DNA of 64,000 nucleotides, from NCBI RefSeq assembly GCF_021602345.1, contig NZ_BQID01000008.1:62001-126000 (forward strand), in the 5' to 3' direction. The position numbers and the translations under genes are program-made. Positions within the stretch are counted from its first letter, which is position 1, and each line of letters starts with the position of its first letter. The notes under the pieces were generated by a model, which was not told where the DNA came from, searched no databases, and saw nothing but the letters and a program-made list of their open reading frames with translations. This stretch comes from Pseudomonas pharyngis. Lineage in GTDB: Bacteria > Pseudomonadota > Gammaproteobacteria > Pseudomonadales > Pseudomonadaceae. Shown here piece after piece: positions 27,739 to 36,521 of this stretch.

Positions 27739-28590
27739 TTATTTTTCCCAGTCGGCCTTGGCAATGTGCAAGCCATGCAGGCCTTTGTACGCCGCACGTT
27801 CCGGCTGACTCCAGCCTTCGAGCAGCGCGTCGTCCAGACGATAGATCTCCACCCCGAGCGGGCGGCATACCGTCAGCGGATCCTGCGCGTCCGGCCCCCA
27901 CATCGCCAGTGACAGATCACCACCGGGACAGGTCGACAACGCGCACAGCAAGTCGATTTCGGCGAAGAACTCCAGGTAATCGCCCTTCTGCGCCGGGCAG
28001 GCCTTCATGAAATACAGGTCATCGTGATTCAGACCGGTGCATTGGAAGATGTTCAGCACGTCATGCACATCGAATTCGGTCAGGCCATGGGGCAACACGG
28101 CGCGGGTCAGGTTGGAATGGCAGTGATGATGGAAGTCCTCGCCGGTGAGCATTTTGTTCACATAGGGATCGCAGCGCGTGCCGAGCAAATCGTGCAGGCG
28201 CCCGCCGTGCTCGTCGATGCCATAGTCGGCCAGGCTGTCATCGGTGATGGTCACCAGAGGTCGCAGGAAAGGCAGGTTCGACCAGAGGCGATCGTGGGTG
28301 CTGACATGCGCGCCCTGCAATTGCCGGGTGCGCGCCGCCCACATCCGTTCACGTGGATCGTGTGCGTTCCACACATTGAAATCGCCCACCTGGGGCCCGA
28401 CCGGTGTGGTGACGCGAAACACATGCCCCGCCGGCACGTGCCAGGCGCGGCCGGTGCGGATCGGCACCTCGAATTGCTCGATCAGCGTGCGCCCGTCCTT
28501 GCGGTCGCGAATCCGTTCGTAGAAAGGTGTATCGACCTGCAACGCCGAGCCTTTGCTGACCTGATAGGCGGCCGGGTAGTCTTTGTACAT
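27739..28590 (-). CDS. DUF1989 / urea-carboxylase-associated family protein
   Basis: 283 residues from ATG 28590, preceded by AGGAG. DUF1989 features: AWHVPAGHVFRVTTPVGPQVGDFN near residue 50, MWAARTRQLQGAH, LGTRCDPY and HCHSNLTRA with clustered His/Cys that could bind metal, then NIFQCTGLNHDD and CPAQKGDYLEFFAEIDLLCALSTCPGGD. Related proteins are encoded next to urea carboxylase and guanidine/amine utilisation genes; their chemistry is not well settled. Proximity to an ethanolamine-type permease and a divergent TetR regulator suggests a small nitrogen-compound pathway (inference). Confidence 0.82.
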   Translation of the reverse strand: MYKDYPAAYQVSKGSALQVDTPFYERIRDRKDGRTLIEQFEVPIRTGRAWHVPAGHVFRVTTPVGPQVGDFNVWNAHDPRERMWAARTRQLQGAHVSTHDRLWSNLPFLRPLVTITDDSLADYGIDEHGGRLHDLLGTRCDPYVNKMLTGEDFHHHCHSNLTRAVLPHGLTEFDVHDVLNIFQCTGLNHDDLYFMKACPAQKGDYLEFFAEIDLLCALSTCPGGDLSLAMWGPDAQDPLTVCRPLGVEIYRLDDALLEGWSQPERAAYKGLHGLHIAKADWEK

Positions 28591-28765
28591 GATTCTCCTG
28601 CTCCTCAAGTGATGGCAACTTTGCAAGCTGCAACCACTATCCGTGCCAACCGCGAGTGGCTGTTACGAACATGTCGGAGTCACCGGCCGTTTTTTTAGAA
28701 GTAGAAGTACAGTCACCATTCAATTTGCATTGGTTAAGATGGCGATCTTGTTGCGGAGAGTTTAA

Positions 28766-29323
28766 ATGCGTTACTCGCAGGATCATAAAGCCCAGACCCA
28801 TCAGCGCATTATCAAGGAAGCGTCCGAGCGGTTTCGCAAGGACGGCATTGGTGCGACCGGCCTGCAACCATTGATGAAGGCGCTGGGCCTGACCCATGGC
28901 GGCTTTTATTCGCATTTCAAATCGAAGGATGAGTTGGTTGAAAAAGCCCTGCAAGCGGCTGGCGATCAGGTTGCGGGCTTGTGCGAGGAGCTGTTCGCCC
29001 AGGAAAAACCACTGGAAGCCTTCATCGATACGTACCTCTCCGAATGGCACCAGACCTCACCTCATGAAGGCTGCCCGCTGTTGACCATTTCTTCGGAACT
29101 GGGGCTACGCGGCCAGCCGAGCCCGACCAGCGATGAAGTGCTCAAGGCTCGCCTGGACCAGATCGAAGGCACCCTTGAAGGCGAGAACGCCGCCGAGCGC
29201 AGCATCGTCATCATGGCGACACTGGCCGGGGCGCTCCTGCTGTCACGCAGTGTCGCGAATCCTGAATTTGCGCAGCAGATCCTCGATGTCACCCGCGAAC
29301 ACCTAAAACGCTCCGAAGACTAA
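28766..29323 (+). CDS. TetR/AcrR family transcriptional regulator
   Basis: 185 residues. The N-terminal helix-turn-helix (about 8-55) has THQRIIKEASERFRKDGIGATGL and HGGFYSHFKSKDELVEKAL, the classic TetR signature. The C-terminal ligand domain (about 70-185) includes a cysteine in HEGCPLLTISSELG, as in several YcdC/NemR-like regulators. It is divergent from the DUF1989 gene (175 bases between starts) and convergent with the ketoacyl synthase, with overlapping stop codons at 29320-29323. The divergent gene is the most likely target. Confidence 0.9.
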   Translation: MRYSQDHKAQTHQRIIKEASERFRKDGIGATGLQPLMKALGLTHGGFYSHFKSKDELVEKALQAAGDQVAGLCEELFAQEKPLEAFIDTYLSEWHQTSPHEGCPLLTISSELGLRGQPSPTSDEVLKARLDQIEGTLEGENAAERSIVIMATLAGALLLSRSVANPEFAQQILDVTREHLKRSED

Positions 29324-30594
29324 GCCTGCCAGCGCTTGAACAGCACGCTGGCATTGACCCCACCGAAGCCGAACCCGTTGGACAGCGCATACTCGATCGG
29401 CATCGACCGCGCCTGACCGTGGACGATGTCCACGCCTTCGCTGGCCGGATCGGGATTTTCCAGGTTGAGGGTCGGCGGAACGATTTGATCGCGGATCGCC
29501 AACAGCGTGAAGATTGCTTCCAGACCTCCCGCCGCACCCAGCAAATGCCCCGTCGCGGATTTGGTCGAGGTCACGGCAATTGAGTTTTGTGCGCCAAAAA
29601 CCGATTTGATCGCCGCCAGTTCACCGAGGTCGCCCACCGGTGTCGAGGTCGCATGCGCATTCAGATGCTGCACCTGATCCGGCGCTATACCGGCCTGGGC
29701 CAGCGCCACTGTCATCGCCCGCCGTGCACCGCTGCCGTCTTCCGGCCCGGCGGTCAGGTGATAGGCATCGGCGCTGGTGCCATATCCGACCAGTTCGACC
29801 AGCGGCTGTGCGCCGCGCGCCAGTGCGTGCTCCAGCGACTCGATCACCAGCAGCCCGGCGCCCTCGCCCATCACGAAACCGTCACGTCCGCTGTCGAACG
29901 GACGCGAGGCGCGCTCAGGCGTGTCGTTGTAGCCACTGGACAAAGCCCGCGCCGCCGCAAAACCGGCAAGACTGACGCGATCGATGCAGGCTTCCGCACC
30001 GCCGCACACCGCGATGTCGGCCTCACCGGCACGAATCAGCCGGGCCGCATCACCGATCGCCTGCACGCCGGCGGCACACGCGGTGACCGGCGCGCCGAGC
30101 GGGCCCTTGAGACCGTGCTGGATCGAGACATGCCCTGCGGCGAGATTGACCAGAAACGAGGGAATGGTGAACGGCGACAACCGTCGCGGACCACGACTGT
30201 CGGTGGTGCGCACCGCATCGGCAATCGCGCCGAAGCCGCCGACACCGGAGCCGATGATGGTCGCGGTGCGCTCCTGAGCGTGGGGCTCGGTCGGGTGCCA
30301 GCCGGCCTGTTCAAGCGCCTGCCGCGCAGCCTCCATCGCGAACAGAATGAACCGATCCATTTTCTTCTGTTCTTTGGGCGGCGTGGCGCGATCCGGATCG
30401 AAACCGGCTTCGGCGTCCTCCTCCATCGTCGGCACCACGCCGCCGACCTGGGTCGGCAGATCGGCAATCACCGCTTCCGGCAGGTTTCGCAATCCCGAAC
30501 GCCCCGCCAGCAAGCGCTGCCAGACAACTTCGACGCCGCTTCCCAAGGGCGATACCAGGCCCATACCCGTGACAACTACTCGACGCTGATCCAT
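29320..30594 (-). CDS. Beta-ketoacyl-[acyl-carrier-protein] synthase, FabF-like
   Basis: 424 residues, a thiolase-fold KAS II. The catalytic triad is visible: Cys in VTACAAGVQAIG (about 170), His in NAHATSTPVGD (about 310) and His in KSATGHLLGAAGG (about 345). The C-terminal SNGFGFGGVNASV loop is typical. It differs from the main fabF, which normally sits with fabD-fabG-acpP, so it is probably a paralogue for a specialised fatty acid or secondary product. It lies 26 bases after the SDR gene in the same direction, an operon. No carrier protein is encoded here. Confidence 0.92.
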   Translation of the reverse strand: MDQRRVVVTGMGLVSPLGSGVEVVWQRLLAGRSGLRNLPEAVIADLPTQVGGVVPTMEEDAEAGFDPDRATPPKEQKKMDRFILFAMEAARQALEQAGWHPTEPHAQERTATIIGSGVGGFGAIADAVRTTDSRGPRRLSPFTIPSFLVNLAAGHVSIQHGLKGPLGAPVTACAAGVQAIGDAARLIRAGEADIAVCGGAEACIDRVSLAGFAAARALSSGYNDTPERASRPFDSGRDGFVMGEGAGLLVIESLEHALARGAQPLVELVGYGTSADAYHLTAGPEDGSGARRAMTVALAQAGIAPDQVQHLNAHATSTPVGDLGELAAIKSVFGAQNSIAVTSTKSATGHLLGAAGGLEAIFTLLAIRDQIVPPTLNLENPDPASEGVDIVHGQARSMPIEYALSNGFGFGGVNASVLFKRWQA

Positions 30595-30620
30595 ATCGGG
30601 TTGACCTCTCTCGACTTGAT

Positions 30621-31415
30621 TTACTTGTAACGGCTGGCGGCCGAGCTATGGGACAGATTGGGCGCCATCACATGACGGGCGGCGACGAACGCTTGCCACT
30701 CGCCCGCATCAGGCAGCGAAGGAATCGTGACCAGTTCGCCCTGATCCAGACCGGACAGCGCGGCATCGACCATCTCGCCCGCCTCCATGACCATTTCCGC
30801 CGGAATATTGGTGGCATCCAGACCCGAACGCTCCCAGATTTCGGTGCGCGTCACTCCAGGCAGAACCGCTTGCACCTTGACACCGGTGCCTTCGAGTTCC
30901 GCATTCAGCGTTTGGGAAAGGCTCAATACATAAGCCTTGCTGGCACTGTAAGTGGCATTGAAACGCTCAGGAAACAGGGCGACCACCGATGCAATGTTGA
31001 TGATCGTGCCGCGCCCGGCGCTGGTGAAGGCAGCGGCGGCGGCCGAAGCCAGTCGAGTGAGCGTCGTCACGTTCAGCTGAATCAGTTTTTCCAGCTCGTC
31101 CGGGTCGGCATTGGCCAGCAATCCGTTGACCGCTACTCCCGCATTGTTGACCAGCAGGCTGATACTGGAATCGCTGCGCAGACGCTGCTCAAGCTTGATC
31201 ACATCATCCTTTTTCGTCAGGTCGGCCTTGAGCACCTCAACCTGAACGCCGTGGACGTCTCGCAGTTTGCTCGCAGCCGATTCCAGACGCTCCTTGTCAC
31301 GAGCGACCAGCAGCAGATCGAAACCACGTGCCGCCAACCGCTCGGCATACACCGCACCGATGCCGGAAGAAGCGCCAGTGACCAGCGCCGTGCCTTGGGA
31401 TTTCGGGGAATTCAT
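30621..31415 (-). CDS. Short-chain dehydrogenase/reductase
   Basis: 264 residues, classical SDR. Cofactor motif TGASSGIG (about 13-20), NNAG (about 90), catalytic Ser in INIASVV and YSASK (Tyr/Lys about 155-159). The residues after the second strand (LLLVARDKERLE) favour NADP(H). The substrate cannot be read from sequence; coupling to the ketoacyl synthase immediately downstream suggests a ketoreductase step on an acyl chain (inference). It is first gene of the pair; ATG 31415 follows AGGAG. Confidence 0.9.
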   Translation of the reverse strand: MNSPKSQGTALVTGASSGIGAVYAERLAARGFDLLLVARDKERLESAASKLRDVHGVQVEVLKADLTKKDDVIKLEQRLRSDSSISLLVNNAGVAVNGLLANADPDELEKLIQLNVTTLTRLASAAAAAFTSAGRGTIINIASVVALFPERFNATYSASKAYVLSLSQTLNAELEGTGVKVQAVLPGVTRTEIWERSGLDATNIPAEMVMEAGEMVDAALSGLDQGELVTIPSLPDAGEWQAFVAARHVMAPNLSHSSAASRYK

Positions 31416-31583
31416 GACGATACTCCTGGAATGCGTGAGGAATGAACGACCGCTAAAAAGCAGAACGCTTCAGTGGCGACTGAAATTATTATAGGCATAA
31501 TCTCAAGGCAATATGACAGCCATAATTTTCTATTTCCCGACGGAAAGGCTGACGCCCTCCTGTGTTGTGCTCCACCTGGAAGC

Positions 31584-31610
31584 AAAAAGGGCCGGTCAAT
31601 GACCGGCCCC
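31584..31610 (-). terminator. Terminator of the ComEA-like gene
   Basis: Stem GGGCCGGTCA (31589-31598) with its complement at 31600-31609. On the minus strand TTTTTGC follows. It is 20 bases beyond the ComEA-like stop codon. Confidence 0.9.
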
Positions 31611-31629
31611 TTGGCGTTGAACAATCAGC

Positions 31630-31965
31630 TTAGTTCACTTCCAGCTTGTCGCGGTTGCGATCCAGGATCGCCTTGCCGATGCCTTTCACTTCCAGCAGCT
31701 CATCCACAGACGCAAATGGACCATTTGTTTCGCGATACGCAACAATGGCATTGGCCTTCGCCTCACCCACGCCTGCCAGCTCCTTTTGCAGCGTCGCCGC
31801 ATCTGCCCCGTTGAGATCGACTTTCCCACCTTTGGAAACGGATGCAGCATCCATCACCTGTAAGGTTTTCGGTGGTTCAGCTGTGACCAAAGGCGCCGCA
31901 ACCGCCGCGATCGAGGCGCTGGTGAGCAAGGCAAAAACCAGGGAGTAAAAGTAACTGCTACGCAT
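31630..31965 (-). CDS. ComEA-like helix-hairpin-helix DNA-binding protein
   Basis: 111 residues. An N-terminal signal peptide (about 1-24, ending VAA) precedes a linker and two helix-hairpin-helix motifs (VDLNGADAATLQKELAGVGE and VDELLEVKGIGKAIL). Periplasmic ComEA-type proteins bind incoming double-stranded DNA in natural transformation; in pseudomonads this short form lies next to wbpM. ATG 31965 was chosen from the signal peptide. Whether it acts in DNA uptake here is not shown by the sequence. Confidence 0.9.
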   Translation of the reverse strand: MRSSYFYSLVFALLTSASIAAVAAPLVTAEPPKTLQVMDAASVSKGGKVDLNGADAATLQKELAGVGEAKANAIVAYRETNGPFASVDELLEVKGIGKAILDRNRDKLEVN

Positions 31966-32075
31966 AAGTGACGCTCCATCATCATTTGAGAAAGCAGCTT
32001 TTCCGAAGCTGCTCCCCAAACTTAGATCACGATCGCCACCTGTCAAAAACGTGTCCGTTACAGGATGTGAAACAA

Positions 32076-34070
32076 TCAGGGTTCGAGACGGCGTTGCTGG
32101 TAGATCCAGTCAACGATTTCGCCGTCAGGGGTGTAACCGCTCACGGTTTCACGCAATAGCTGGCGAACGCGGGAGTAGTCGTCTTTCTCGACGGCAATCA
32201 GCAGCTCATGCAATCGCGCCTTCAGCACATCCCAAGACAGATGATCTTCGTTGGCCGTCATGATCATCGGATGCGAGGTAGCGGCGACATTATCGCCGAT
32301 CAGCAACTCTTCGTAGAGCTTCTCGCCCGGGCGCAAACCGGTGAACTCTATAGAAATGTCACCGTGTGGATTACGCTCGGAACGGATACTCAAGCCTGAC
32401 AAATGAATCATTTTTTCTGCCAGTTCGACGATTTTCACCGGTTCGCCCATATCGAGCACGAACACATCGCCGCCCTGCCCCATTGATCCCGCCTGGATAA
32501 CCAGTTGCGCCGCCTCGGGGATGGTCATGAAATAGCGGGTGATTTTCGGATGGGTGACGGTCAGTGGGCCACCGGTTCTGATCTGGCTGTGAAACAGTGG
32601 AATCACTGAACCTGAAGAACCCAGCACGTTACCGAAACGAACCATGGTGAAACGGGTTTTATTCACCCGGGACACATTGGCTTTGTCGCCGAACAGAACC
32701 GGAGCCAACTCGCGGCTCAGGGCTTGAAGCGTCAATTCCGCGAGGCGCTTGGTGCTGCCCATGATGTTTGTTGGACGGACAGCTTTATCCGTGGAAATCA
32801 GCACAAAATTTGAAACACCGGACTGCAAGGCAGCCTGAGCGGTATTAAGCGTGCCAATTACATTGTTCAGCACACCTTCAGCAATGTTGTGCTCCACCAT
32901 CGGCACATGCTTGTAGGCCGCAGCATGGTAAACCGTCTCGACCTTCCAGGTTTTCATGACGTCCAGCAATTTATCCTGGTGGCGAATTGATCCGAGGATC
33001 GGCAGCAACCTGACCGGCACCGATTGACGAGAAGCACGCTGTTCCAGTTCCGACAAGATGTTGTAAAGATTGAACTCACTGTGTTCGAACAAAATCAGGG
33101 TCGTTGGCCGAAGCGCGAAGATCTGCCGACAAAGTTCCGAACCAATCGACCCTCCCGCCCCAGTGACCATGACAGTTTTGCCGTTGATGCACCGGGCTAG
33201 CAGGTCGGGTTGCGCAGGCACGGAATCGCGGCCCAGCAAGTCGGCAATATCAACTTCCTGAATATCCTCAACTTTGACTCGACCGCTGGCAAGATCGGTG
33301 AAGTTGGGCACGCTTCGCACATGCAGTGGAAAACCTTCAAGAAGATTCAAGATCTCCCGGCGTCGCGCCCGGGTGGACGACGGCAGGGCCAAAAGGATTT
33401 CCTGAGCCCCGGTGACATCAATCATTTGTTGAATGTGTTTGGGCTTATACACTTGCAGCCCGGAAATCGAACGGTCGGATATACCGGAATCGTCATCGAT
33501 AAATGCCACCGGACGCATGACTCGTCCCATGCGTAGCGCTGCAACCAGCTGATTACCAGCGACTCCGGCACCGTAAATGGCCACTTTGGTCAGCCCATCG
33601 TCACGGTTGGTGAAAGGCACATGCTGCGCGGCAGTGAACCAGTCGCCCATGAAATATTGCCTTAGGCACAGCCGCAGGCCACCGATGATGACCATGCTTA
33701 ACCACCAATAGTTGAAGATGATCGAACGCGGTACTACGGACTCATGATTGCTGTACCAGAAAACGACCACGGCCAGTATCAATGAAGAAAGACTGACAGC
33801 CTTTACGATTGCAATAAGCGCATCGTTACCGAAGTAGCGCATGACAGCACGGTACATGCCAAAGCGTATAAAAAACGGGATCGCAATAACTGGCGCGCAT
33901 GCGAACAGCCATATATGAGCAGCGATCGGGTTATACATATCATCGACGCCCAAACGCACGATGAAAGAGAGCCATAAAGCGACCCAAACCAACACCACGT
34001 CGGTAATCACCTGCAGCAAACGCTTTTGCTTGCGAGGCAGACCCAGTAAGACCGTCCGCACCTTATCCAT
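32076..34070 (-). CDS. wbpM: WbpM-type UDP-GlcNAc 4,6-dehydratase
   Basis: 664 residues. Four N-terminal membrane helices (about 18-130), a first nucleotide-binding region with GAGVAGNQL (167-175), then the catalytic SDR domain starting TGAGGSIGSEL (303-313). The catalytic STDKA (426-430) and MxxxK pair M437/K441 show the Met-for-Tyr replacement typical of WbpM/FlaA1. It converts UDP-GlcNAc to UDP-4-keto-6-deoxy-GlcNAc at the inner membrane, the precursor of UDP-QuiNAc and UDP-FucNAc used to start O-polysaccharide. It is the classical end gene of the pseudomonad O-antigen locus, with the ComEA-like gene beyond it. Confidence 0.96.
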   Translation of the reverse strand: MDKVRTVLLGLPRKQKRLLQVITDVVLVWVALWLSFIVRLGVDDMYNPIAAHIWLFACAPVIAIPFFIRFGMYRAVMRYFGNDALIAIVKAVSLSSLILAVVVFWYSNHESVVPRSIIFNYWWLSMVIIGGLRLCLRQYFMGDWFTAAQHVPFTNRDDGLTKVAIYGAGVAGNQLVAALRMGRVMRPVAFIDDDSGISDRSISGLQVYKPKHIQQMIDVTGAQEILLALPSSTRARRREILNLLEGFPLHVRSVPNFTDLASGRVKVEDIQEVDIADLLGRDSVPAQPDLLARCINGKTVMVTGAGGSIGSELCRQIFALRPTTLILFEHSEFNLYNILSELEQRASRQSVPVRLLPILGSIRHQDKLLDVMKTWKVETVYHAAAYKHVPMVEHNIAEGVLNNVIGTLNTAQAALQSGVSNFVLISTDKAVRPTNIMGSTKRLAELTLQALSRELAPVLFGDKANVSRVNKTRFTMVRFGNVLGSSGSVIPLFHSQIRTGGPLTVTHPKITRYFMTIPEAAQLVIQAGSMGQGGDVFVLDMGEPVKIVELAEKMIHLSGLSIRSERNPHGDISIEFTGLRPGEKLYEELLIGDNVAATSHPMIMTANEDHLSWDVLKARLHELLIAVEKDDYSRVRQLLRETVSGYTPDGEIVDWIYQQRRLEP

Positions 34071-34414
34071 TCACGCACTGGAGCACGTAGCTCCCTCCTT
34101 CAGCAGTCGAGGTTGGCATTCTACTCCCAATACCTGAAGGATCAGATGGATAGTTGATCCAACAGTTGCGTCGATGACACTGCGCCCGCCAAGTCCAACC
34201 GATTCTTCGCGAGCAATTTACCCAGCGCATGGCTACAATCCCCCAACTACCGAAAATGTGAAGTGCTCTCAGAATTGCGAACCCCTTCGCGGTCAATCCA
34301 TTGCATCGACCGAGGCACTGGCAAGGAGAGCAGGAGACGGAAATCCCATTACTCGTGAAGGTCTTCCCATCCAGCGAACATCATTTTCCAATTTTCAGTG
34401 CTTAATGAGAAATC
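34071..34414. other. 344-bp divergent region between wbpM and cysC
   Basis: No gene recognised. Next to wbpM there is a small hairpin (34080-34094, GGAGC with GCTCC on both strands) between an AAGGAG and the start codon. A TACAAT hexamer at 34234-34239 could be a minus-10 box toward cysC, but no good minus-35 accompanies it. Open frames here lack family resemblance. Confidence 0.5.
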
Positions 34415-35008
34415 ATGTCCGAAAATCTTGTAGCTCACACAACCGCCGTGGATGCCGAGCGTCGCAGCATTATCAAAAACCAGCAACCTACCGTTATTTG
34501 GCTTACTGGGCTTAGCGGAGCGGGTAAATCATCCATTGCCAACGCATTGGAGCTGGCGCTGTGCAATGAAGGCCGACACACCTATCTGCTCGACGGCGAC
34601 AACGTCCGGTTGGGTCTTTGCCATGACCTCGGATTCAGCGACAAGGATCGCATCGAAAACATACGTCGCATCTCCGAAGTCTCCAAGCTTTTCATCGATG
34701 CCGGATTAATCGTTATCACCGCTTTCATATCTCCGTTCAAACGTGACCGCGCCTTGGCTCGAGAAGTCATCGGTGCGGAAAATTTCATCGAGGTGTTCAT
34801 TGATACCCCACTCAATGAGTGCGAGCGCCGGGATCCAAAGGGTCTGTACAAAAAAGCTCGCCAGGGATTGATCGCCAACTTCACCGGCATCGACTCGGCC
34901 TATGAGCCGCCGGATAACCCGCAAATCAAAATCAACACTCTGGAAGATGATCTTCCGACTGCAGCCCGGCGCATCATCGACTTTATCAACAAGCAATCGA
35001 ACCAATGA
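34415..35008 (+). CDS. cysC: Adenylylsulfate (APS) kinase CysC
   Basis: 197 residues. It phosphorylates APS to 3'-phosphoadenylyl sulfate (PAPS). Walker A GLSGAGKSSIA (32-42), LDGDNVRLGLCHDLGFS (binding of APS), FISPFKRDR with the serine that can be phosphorylated in E. coli CysC, and GLYKKARQGLIANFTGIDSAYE complete the family set. It is a stand-alone kinase, not fused to CysN. It lies inside the O-polysaccharide locus and not with sulfate-assimilation genes. Established work shows pseudomonad CysH reduces APS directly, so a dedicated PAPS maker here points to sulfation. It overlaps the next gene by ATGA. Confidence 0.95.
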   Translation: MSENLVAHTTAVDAERRSIIKNQQPTVIWLTGLSGAGKSSIANALELALCNEGRHTYLLDGDNVRLGLCHDLGFSDKDRIENIRRISEVSKLFIDAGLIVITAFISPFKRDRALAREVIGAENFIEVFIDTPLNECERRDPKGLYKKARQGLIANFTGIDSAYEPPDNPQIKINTLEDDLPTAARRIIDFINKQSNQ

Positions 35009-36387
35009 AAACCCTAGTCATTATTGGCGCAGGCTTCAGTGGAACGGTTGCCGCCATCGAGTTTCTGCGTTCCGCCCCCGAAGACACTCGACTGATCATC
35101 ATCAATAGATCTGGCGCAGTTGCGCGGGGCTTGGCGTATGGCACCAGCAGTTCAAAACACCTGCTGAATGTCCCGGCAGGCAATATGAGCGCGCTCGTCG
35201 ATGATCCAGACTCGTTTCTGAACTACTGCCAGGCTCTCATTCCCGATACGACCTCCAGTTCTTTTGTATCCAGAAAGCTGTATGGCGATTATCTTGCTTC
35301 GCTACTGGAAAGTGCCGAAAGAGATACCAAAAGCCATATTGCGGTGGAACGTATCTGCGCAGAAGTCGTGTCACTCAAACCCCACGAGCAAGGTGCTCAG
35401 ATAAAACTGTCTGGGGGCAAGACTGTCTTGGCCGATCAGGTCATTTTGGCATTCGGCCACTTCCCGCCGCGTACGCCGGCAGCACTGACGAGCCTGCTCG
35501 AATCGCCGCACTACGTCGCCAATCCGTGGGCTGGATCAGTGACCGACTCGGACAAGCAAAGTGAATCGATTCTACTGATCGGAAGCGGTCTGACTGCACT
35601 TGACGTGGTCTCAAGTCTTGGAAAAGTCAGCGATGCAGGTCAGATATACCTGCTCTCGCGCCGCGGACTAATGCCACTGTCACACCGGGCACACAAGAAC
35701 GGGCAGCAGCCACCGACGTCTTGGCGCGATGAAATGCTCAATGCTGAACCGACGGTCTTGAGTTACTTGCGAACCCTCAAGGCGCAAGTTGAAGCGGGGA
35801 AAGCGCTCGGACTCAACTGGCGCGATGTTATAGCTGCTATTCGCCCGATTACCTCTCGACTGTGGATGCGCCTGCAGACGAAGGAGCGCAGACGGTTTCT
35901 TCGCCACCTGCAACCCTATTGGGATGTTCACCGCCATCGCGTAGCACCGCAAACCCATGAGTTTTTTGCGGACGCAGTCAACCGCAAAAAAATCATTCCC
36001 ATCGCCGGGCGTATCCGCTCGATTGAGACAGGCGATGGAAAAACGCTGATCACCTTACAGCGACGCGGTCGTCATGATGTAGAGAAACTGCAGATTGATC
36101 GCATCATCAATTGCACAGGACCGAACTCCAATCCGAACCTGATTGATGAATCGCTGATCCAGCAATTGATCAGCGACGGGCTGATAACTGTCGACGATCT
36201 TGGCTTGGGCTTGCGCGTCGATGAGCATCTCTGCGTACAAAGCAAAAACGGCAACCCATCCCCGTGGCTTAGTTATGTCGGGCCGATGCTCAAAGCCGAA
36301 CTGTGGGAAGCCACCGCAGTTCCCGAACTGCGCGTGCACGCGAGCGCACTGGCCAGACGGATATCCGGTAAATTGAAACAACCTTGA
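35005..36387 (+). CDS. FAD/NAD(P)-binding protein (NAD_binding_9 type)
   Basis: 460 residues. N-terminal dinucleotide-binding motif VIIGAGFSGTVAAIEFL (5-21), GLAYGTSSSKHLLNVPAGNMSAL (typical of the YdhS-like FAD/NAD(P)-binding group), a second Rossmann motif LLIGSGLTALDVVSSL (about 189-204) and the C-terminal NCTGPNSNPNL. It is probably a cytoplasmic flavoprotein oxidoreductase or monooxygenase-like protein with unknown substrate. The four-base overlap with cysC means coupled translation, so it may act with sulfate activation or sugar modification (inference). No signal peptide. Confidence 0.8.
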   Translation: MKTLVIIGAGFSGTVAAIEFLRSAPEDTRLIIINRSGAVARGLAYGTSSSKHLLNVPAGNMSALVDDPDSFLNYCQALIPDTTSSSFVSRKLYGDYLASLLESAERDTKSHIAVERICAEVVSLKPHEQGAQIKLSGGKTVLADQVILAFGHFPPRTPAALTSLLESPHYVANPWAGSVTDSDKQSESILLIGSGLTALDVVSSLGKVSDAGQIYLLSRRGLMPLSHRAHKNGQQPPTSWRDEMLNAEPTVLSYLRTLKAQVEAGKALGLNWRDVIAAIRPITSRLWMRLQTKERRRFLRHLQPYWDVHRHRVAPQTHEFFADAVNRKKIIPIAGRIRSIETGDGKTLITLQRRGRHDVEKLQIDRIINCTGPNSNPNLIDESLIQQLISDGLITVDDLGLGLRVDEHLCVQSKNGNPSPWLSYVGPMLKAELWEATAVPELRVHASALARRISGKLKQP

Positions 36388-36521
36388 GCCTGCCACGCCC
36401 CCAGGGAACGCCAGCACATTGACGCCCAAACGTTACGTGCGCGTACCCTGGATCGAGTCCCTCTCTAAGCCGGCTGCTTTAGGTTGATCTCTAAGAAACT
36501 CCATCAGGATCCAAACGGACA

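Noticed and set aside
34063-34296. Minus-strand 77-codon frame overlapping the wbpM start
   Set aside because: Unlike any protein I know and with poor start context; the region is better read as wbpM leader.
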